Positions 58,616 to 64,000 of a stretch of 64,000 bases of DNA are shown piece by piece; position 1 is the first letter of the stretch, and each line of letters opens with the position of its first letter. Made by a program: the position numbers and the translations under genes. Source of the DNA: Bretschneidera sinensis (taxonomy: Eukaryota; Streptophyta; Magnoliopsida; Brassicales; Akaniaceae); assembly GCA_023935145.1 (NCBI GenBank), contig CM043698.1:14430001-14494000 (forward strand), in the 5' to 3' direction. The notes under the pieces were generated by a model that saw only the letters and a list, made by a program, of their open reading frames with translations, was not told where the DNA came from and did no database searches.

Positions 58616-59867
58616 TCTCTCTCTTCTTCTTCTTCTTCTTCTTTCTACTCTCTGCTCTCTGCTATAATATCAAAAGTATCAATCAAATATGTGAGTCAGA
58701 GGCTTTTCTTCTGTAGACTACATTTATTATATTATGCTTTACTCCTCCAAATAGCAGACCCTATAGGCCCATACCCGTATGACCATTTAAGGCTTTATTT
58801 TTTTTAGTGTTACATGAATCCAAGAGCATCTTAACAGTACTGATTACACAAGAGGTTAAGTTATTTAATAATTATGGTAAACATTTGAATATGTATAAAT
58901 TTTTAAAAATATTTATTGCAAGTAAAAATTAATTGTTTATTTTAATAAAGTTATTTTAATCACAAAAATATTTGTACTTATTTTTTAAATTTTTTTAATG
59001 AATTGAAACATAGTTTCAGTTATTTGAAATAATTAATTTAAATATAAAAATATAATAAATTAACAATAAATACATATGATTAATTTAATATTTAAATAAT
59101 CAATAAAATTAATTAAAAATTAAAAACAAATTAACCAATACAAAAATTACATGAAAAAGTTTATTTTAGGCTCTCATTCATCTCTTTCAATTTTATTAAG
59201 AGGAATGTTAGGGATAATCGTTTTGTCCATCAAGATTCAACCTTCGCCACAATGGAGACACGTATCAAATCATTTAGAATGAAAATTTCTCGGGCTTTAA
59301 CAAAGAAGACCAAAAATGTTATAGTGTTAATTTTTTACTAATTAATCTATGTGGTTAGATCTGCCTACACATCATCATACCTCAACCGATCAACACAATC
59401 TCTCTCTACCCAGTGAACGACCTCCATCTCCATAGCCAAACTTTTCTCTTCTCTTTCTTTGCTTTTCCTCCTCTCCTCTTGCTCCAGTATTTCTCATTTT
59501 CCATTTTTTTTTTCATCTTTCATCTCCTCTCTTTATTCTGTCTATTTATCTTCTTCATAGTCAACCAAAACTCGTTTTTGGTGAGGGTAAAGTTTGGTGT
59601 TGGTGGGACAGCAACAACGACGGGCTATTATTAATTGAAAATGGATTTAAGGAAAAACTGTGGTTTGTGGTTTAGTTATGTTTCCAGATCTATAATTTAT
59701 ATAATATTTTTTATTTTGAACAACGGCTGTTGGGGTGGGGTTGGTGGGACTTGGGAGCCGCGGTTCCATTAACGGCGGCGGTGACGATGGTGCCATTGAT
59801 GCTGACAATGGGCTTGTAAGCAAACATTTTTGGAATATAAGTTTAGGTAATTGTTGATGCCTTATAT
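58616..59867. promoter_or_regulatory. 5' flank of the RRM gene and AT-rich spacer
   Basis: A CT-rich leader (about 58616-58660) lies before the minus-strand ATG. Beyond is very AT-rich DNA (58830-59160) and then a CT-rich stretch (59400-59560). The plus-strand frame at 59413-59634 is compositional. No gene was recognised. Confidence 0.4.
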
Positions 59868-60565
59868 TGTTCGGTGCTGACGTGGCGGGTCGAGCTGGTG
59901 TGGACTGGGATCCGCGTGTCTTGTGAGCTGGGCTCGGCCCGGAAGGTGATTCAACCTAGGTCCTGCACAAGTGACAAGCACAAATTAAAGGCCCTCGGAA
60001 GGAGGGGAGGGGGAGACCTCCGAATGCGCTCCGATGCTTAAGTTAGCATGAATTCGAGGGAAGAGTCGCGGATTCGAGAGAAGAACCGATGACTCTTTAG
60101 AAAATCAAGTGGGGTGTGTGCATGTGTTTTACCTTAATCCCCCTGTTATGTCCATACCTTGGCCTATTTATAGTCGTCTGCTGGTGGAAAGGATATGATT
60201 ATGAGCCTAGAAGATGGGATATCGTAGGGCGGCGGTAGGGTAGCGGACGACCATAGGGTGTGGAATGGCTACTCCTTGTAGGGTGGCTAGTGTTGATAGG
60301 GGAGATCTTGGTGTGGGTCGGCTGGGTCATTCTTCGCGGGTTTGGGGATTCTTGATGGGCCGTGGAGCATACTTGATTGTTTGTCCGGGCCGGAGTGTTC
60401 TTTGAGTCAGCTGGGCTGGGTCACCCTTCCGGGGGTCCGAGCTTATCTGGGCCGCAGGTTTGAGACTGGTCTGGTGTTTGCTTGGGCCAGAACAAGCTTT
60501 CCGAGCCTGGTATTTGTTTGGGCCTTGGTGTCTTTTTGGGCCAGTGTTTTTTAGGCCCTATCACA
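59868..60565 (-). repeat. 3' LTR of a Tat-type Ty3/gypsy element (698 bp)
   Basis: The minus strand starts TGTGATAGGGCC (60565) and ends CCGAACA (59868). A TATA box, GACTATAAATAGG, lies at 60163-60175 on the minus strand, about 390 bp into the LTR. It is followed by the GCTAACTTAAGCATCGGAG string that I recognise from R regions of plant gypsy LTRs. The partner LTR would lie right of the window, so the ends rest on TG/CA and the adjacent polypurine tract. Confidence 0.62.
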
Positions 60566-60580
60566 GGCCCCCCACTTCCT
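60566..60580 (-). promoter_or_regulatory. polypurine tract of the Tat-type element
   Basis: The minus strand reads AGGAAGTGGGGGGCC directly before the LTR start TGTGATAG. Its position and composition fit the plus-strand primer of a minus-orientation element. Confidence 0.65.
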
Positions 60581-61608
60581 GGAGTTCATTTATGTGGTCC
60601 GGGAAGTATTTCTTGGGCCAGGCTACTCATGGAGGTTGAGTGGGCTCGCCTGTGGATCGTCGTTTTATGGGAGGCGGAAAGTTTCCGCGGATGACGAAGA
60701 GCCCTCCCCGGATCGCGAGGTCAATCAGTGGTTTAAGTGGTGCCCCTTGGGAAGCGGACCATCATTTTTGGAAGGTAGGAAACTGCCTGGAGAAGCGAAA
60801 AGTCTTTCTCGAAGATTGTGGGTTTGTTTCGTTTTCTGTTTTTGGTATTTATCGTTTCGTGAAGTGTGTTTCCTCGCCCTATAAATAGGGTCCTCTAGCA
60901 CTCTTTGTTTCAAACGGAAAAAGTGTGGTTTCTAAAATAAAGAGAGAAAAGCATTTTTTGAGGATAGCCATCACGGCGCTTTAATTGAGGTTTGGGTTTC
61001 TTCCTGACTTCGAATGGAGACACGGGCTTCTTCCAAACTCCGAAGGGAATGGAGAGAAGGGAGTGTCGTGTCTCTGGATGGTGGGATTCCCTCATGCCCT
61101 GGCTTACGAGGAACGGAAGAAGAAGAGGGGTGTGGCTGCAAACTCCTAGGAAGTAGAGAGTAAGGCTGCAGCTCCTCTTCCGGCGGTCCTTCTGGTGATA
61201 ACAAGATTAGGGGAAATGCTGTCACTAGTTTCTTGCAAGCTGGCGAGGGTTTTCCTGAACCTGGGGCTGATCATAGACCGCACTTTCAGTCTCAGGTTCG
61301 GCCCACGAAGTTTTAGGGTTCGCGCCGGGGGCTCTTCAGTCTGAAGTGGGTGAATAAGTTCGTGACCGGTGCTGCCTGGAACTTTTGGTTTTCATTATCT
61401 TCTTTGTACTTCAAGGCCGTTAGGGTCCTCTTTTATTTGTACTTGGAGGTCGTTAGTTGTAAATGGTTGTAATCCATTAACATCAATAAATTACCCTTTT
61501 TTTTTTTTAAATATTCGTGTTTTTGTATGAGCTCCTTCCTCCCGATACTTGTTTAAATTGGATGGCAAACTTAATGAGACGAAAATAGAGGGGGTCCAAA
61601 GCCCCCAT
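60581..61608 (+). other. 3' untranslated region of the Tat-type element, with plus-strand TATA and poly(A) signals
   Basis: GC-rich DNA without a convincing ORF. On the plus strand there is a TATA box (CCCTATAAATAGGG, 60876-60889) and, 600 bp later, a CAATAAATTACCC poly(A)-like signal (about 61482) before a T-run. These face the opposite way to the LTR promoter. Confidence 0.5.
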
Positions 61609-62551
61609 ATTTGGAGATTCGACCGAGCGTTAACGGGGCTCGAATTTCCTAGAGAAATTTGCCGAGCGGGAGCAGAGCAGCTCATATGCTCGGACTTATT
61701 TGGAGATTCGACCGAGCGTTGACGAGGCTCGGATTTCCTGGAGAAATTTGTCGAGCGTGAGCGGAGCAGCTCATACGCTCGGACTTATTTAGAGATTCGA
61801 CCGAGCGTTGACGGGGCTCGGATTTCCTGGAGAAATTTGCCGAGCGTGAGCAGAGCAGCTCATACGCTCGGACTTATTTGGAGATTCGACCGAGCGTTGA
61901 CGGGGCTCGGATTTCCTAGAGAAATTTGCCGAGCGTGAGCAGAGCAGCTCATACGCTCGGACTTATTTGGATATTCGACCGAGCGTTGACGGGGCTCGGA
62001 TTTCCTGGAGAAATTTGCCGAGCGTGAGCGGAGCAGCTCATACGCTCGGACTTATTTGGAGATTCGACCGAGCGTTGACGGGGCTCAGATTTCCTGGAGA
62101 AATTTGCCGAGCGTGAGCGGAGCAGCTCATACACTCGGACTTATTTGGAGATTCGACCGAGCGTTGACGGGGCTCGGATTTCTTGGAGAAATTTGCCGAG
62201 CGTGAGCGGAGCAGCTCATATGCTCGGACATATTTGGAGATTCGACCGAGCATTGACGGGGCTCAGATTTCCTGGAGAAATTTACCGAGCGTGAGCGGAG
62301 CAGCTCATACGCTCGGACTTATTTGGAGATTCGACCGAGCGTTGACGAGCTCGAATTTCCTGGAGAAATTTGCCAAGTGTGAGCAGAGCAGCTCATACAC
62401 TCGGACTTATTTGGAGATTCGACCGAGCGTTGAAGGGGCTCGGATTTCCTGAAGAAATTTGCCGAGCGTGAGCAGAGCAGCTCATACGCTCGGACTTATT
62501 TGGAGATTCGACCGAGCGTTAAAGGGGCTCGGATTTTCTGGAGAAATTTGC
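61609..62551. repeat. 89-bp tandem repeat, 11 units, hairpin-forming
   Basis: GGAGATTCGACCGAGCGTTG-type starts occur at 61613, 61702, 61791, 61880, 61969, 62058, 62147, 62236, 62325, 62413 and 62502: 89 bp each, one unit 88. Each unit has two inverted repeats: CCGAGC...GCTCGG around a GTTGACGG-like loop, and CCGAGCGTGAGC...GCTCATACGCTCGG. Units are about 90-98% alike by eye. ORFs through it are products of the period not being a multiple of three. Confidence 0.95.
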
Positions 62552-62981
62552 GAAAGGGTTTTTAGTCACTTTAGGCCTGCCAGATGGTCACGATTTTCTT
62601 TTGCGTGTGTGGGCCTTTTGGCCCACTTTTGGTCTATTAAGTAGATGCAATGAATAGCGACGCTTGACAAGATGGCGGTGTGTTTGTTTAAGTAGAGGTC
62701 GCGCCCTAGGGACAACTGGCACCTATATTACAGGGCGGCGCCTGGAGAAACTGAAATGGCCCCTAGGAAACTGTGAAGGACACGTCCGTTCGACTGACAT
62801 GTGACTTGATTACCTCGTTTTTGCAGTCATAACCCCTATAAGAAGGGGTATCCCCTCCCTTCAGTTTTCACTTCGCATTTTTGAGAGATTTTGAGGGTTT
62901 TGGTTCTCCTAATGAGTCTGAGAGCGCTCGGCATTGCTTAGGAGTTTTCAACTAAAAGTTTCCTCCTTTTCTTGGTGAGTA
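62552..62981 (+). promoter_or_regulatory. promoter and leader of the antisense ORF
   Basis: CCCCTATAAGAAGGGG (62835-62850) is a TATA-like element inside a short palindrome, 135 bp before the ATG at 62982. The leader between them is T-rich and free of long ORFs. Confidence 0.5.
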
Positions 62982-64000
62982 ATGTCTGTCGGTAGTGAGT
63001 CTAGCAGAGCCCTGTCCAGGGAGCTGGGTGAAGCCATGGGTGTAGGCCGGGCCTTAGTCCCGTACGCGAGAGACAGAGGGGAGGAGCAAGGGTCCGAATC
63101 ATCAGGGGGAGAGGAGGACCTAGCCCTTGCCTCTATGAGGAATGAGGCCCGAGACACAGAGAGAGAGGAATGGGTGTTCGAAGCGAACTCCGTTCCTAGC
63201 ACTGTGGCGGGATCCAACCTTTTAAGGATGAGGGTTAAATACAGGATCCCCATGGATTTTAACATGAGGGCCCCCGAGGGTGGAGAGAGAGCTTGCGATG
63301 TTCTGTCCAGCCGGCAACCGTTTGAGCTGTGCTTCTACGAGCATCAGCTTAAGGCGGGGCTCAGGCTTCCTCTCCACCCGTTCCTCTGCCAAATACTTAG
63401 ATACTTCGGTATTGTGTTAAGCCAGCTGGTGCCCAATTCGGTTCGACTGATTCTGGTATTCATTGCTGTGTGCCAGGAGGAAGGGGGTGATGAACATAAA
63501 CGTGTTCAAAGCCCATTTTCAGCTAGCCCGGTTAGGACACTCGGCTGGGTCATCGTCAGTTCGAGGCGGGGGAAGAGTGTTCTAAAGGAGAAGCCTTCCT
63601 CAATAAAGGGATGGAATGGGGGTTTCTTCTTTGTCCAATCTGCCGAAAGTTTCGACGTTCCCCTCACTTAGGGCTTGAAGCGTGTTGGCAAATGCAAGAG
63701 GCCACACCTCTCCCTACGAGAGGAGGAAACTCTGAGGGCAATGCTGGCCGCGCCCTTGGAGACAATGAGGAACTCCACAGGCGCGGCCTGTGCCCTTATC
63801 GCCTTCCCTCACGCCTCGTCGACTTATAGGAATTTTTATTTACTTTTTCAAGTTTTTAATGCCCCCTCTTTTTTTTGGTGCAGATATGGAGATGGCGGCG
63901 ATGGCCAAGCAGCTGGCTCGCGAAAAGAAGAGGACAGCCGAAGGTTGCAGTTCTGGGCAGAGAAAGAAAGCTAAGGTTCCGACCGTGGCTCCGAAGCCGG
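62982..64000 (+). pseudogene. Tat-element antisense ORF, PF04195 (gypsy-type transposase) family, broken
   Basis: The frame from ATG 62982 gives 229 codons to a TAG at 63669-63671. After an acidic N-terminus it carries the family core: PFELCFYEHQLKAGLRLPLH, PFLCQILRYFGIVLSQLVPN, VFIAVCQEEG and KGWNGGFFFVQ. The same frame continues past the TAG with GLKRVGKCKRPHLSLREEE and an Ala-rich stretch to about 63829. An intron-like segment then ends TTTTTTGGTGCAG at 63883, and an exon beginning MEMAAMAKQLAREKKR, with a basic KKAK stretch, runs off the window. The expected GT donor reads GA (TATAG/GAATTT), so splicing may also be lost. It lies antisense to the LTR and polypurine tract, as described for extra ORFs of Tat elements. 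Its function is unknown. Confidence 0.72.

Noticed and set aside
59413..59634. 73-codon plus-strand frame, Ser/Phe-rich
   Set aside because: It is a translated CT-rich tract; no downstream exon could be joined.
60342..60913. Several 60-96-codon frames on the plus strand in and beside the Tat-type LTR
   Set aside because: GC-rich compositional frames with no family motif; they lie antisense to the LTR.
61609..62551. CRISPR-like look of regularly spaced repeats with hairpins
   Set aside because: The whole unit is repeated with no unique spacers, in a plant retrotransposon.
61949..62644. Overlapping ORFs of 60-90 codons on both strands in the 89-bp array
   Set aside because: These are repeat translations; period 89 is not a multiple of three, so open frames arise and shift between units.

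Overview
This is eukaryotic nuclear DNA from a flowering plant, most likely a eudicot. The genes have GT/AG introns, the intergenic DNA is AT-rich, and the window holds plant LTR retrotransposons of the Copia, Athila-like and Tat-like types, L1-type LINEs and a tRNA-derived SINE. I see no prokaryotic features, no CRISPR array and no intact tRNA or rRNA gene. The species cannot be named from the sequence alone.

Layout from left to right. (1) 1-3.4 kb: the 5' half of a La-related protein 1 (LARP1-type) gene on the minus strand, four exons, running off the left edge. (2) 4.5-6.2 kb: about eight degenerate ~215-bp units that look like a multiplied SINE. (3) 7.1-20.0 kb: a decayed Copia element on the minus strand carrying two nested insertions. 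These are a 1.3-kb hAT-like element and a 7.3-kb Athila-like element with two LTRs, an ATCAC target duplication, gag and protease, but no reverse transcriptase, RNase H or integrase. (4) 20.6-31.2 kb and 39.9-50.9 kb: two direct paralogues of a Raf-like (group C, STY13/RAF28-type) protein kinase. Each is split by a giant last intron (7.8 and 8.5 kb) exactly at the APE motif. (5) 32.8-39.0 kb, between the kinases: four tandem 1,469-bp units plus a partial fifth. Each unit fuses a piece of kinase A's own last intron to a piece of its 3' flank. (6) The kinase B intron holds three LINE copies and one SINE, all antisense to the gene. (7) 52.3-58.6 kb: a complete 11-exon minus-strand gene for an RNA-binding protein with a PWI-like N-terminus and a C-terminal RRM. 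A small poly(A) retroposon sits exactly on one of its 5' splice sites. (8) 59.9 kb to the end: the 3' part of a Tat-lineage Ty3/gypsy element on the minus strand. It consists of the 3' LTR, a polypurine tract, a 3' region with eleven 89-bp hairpin-forming repeats, and an antisense ORF of the PF04195 (gypsy-type transposase) family with its own TATA-like signal and an in-frame stop.

The four host genes do not form a pathway. LARP1 and the RRM protein both act on mRNA, and the kinases are signalling proteins. The most unusual material is structural: the chimeric 1,469-bp array, the Athila-like derivative that lost the whole enzymatic core while keeping its reading frame, the Tat 3' region with its hairpin satellite and antisense ORF, and the retroposon that duplicated a splice donor.
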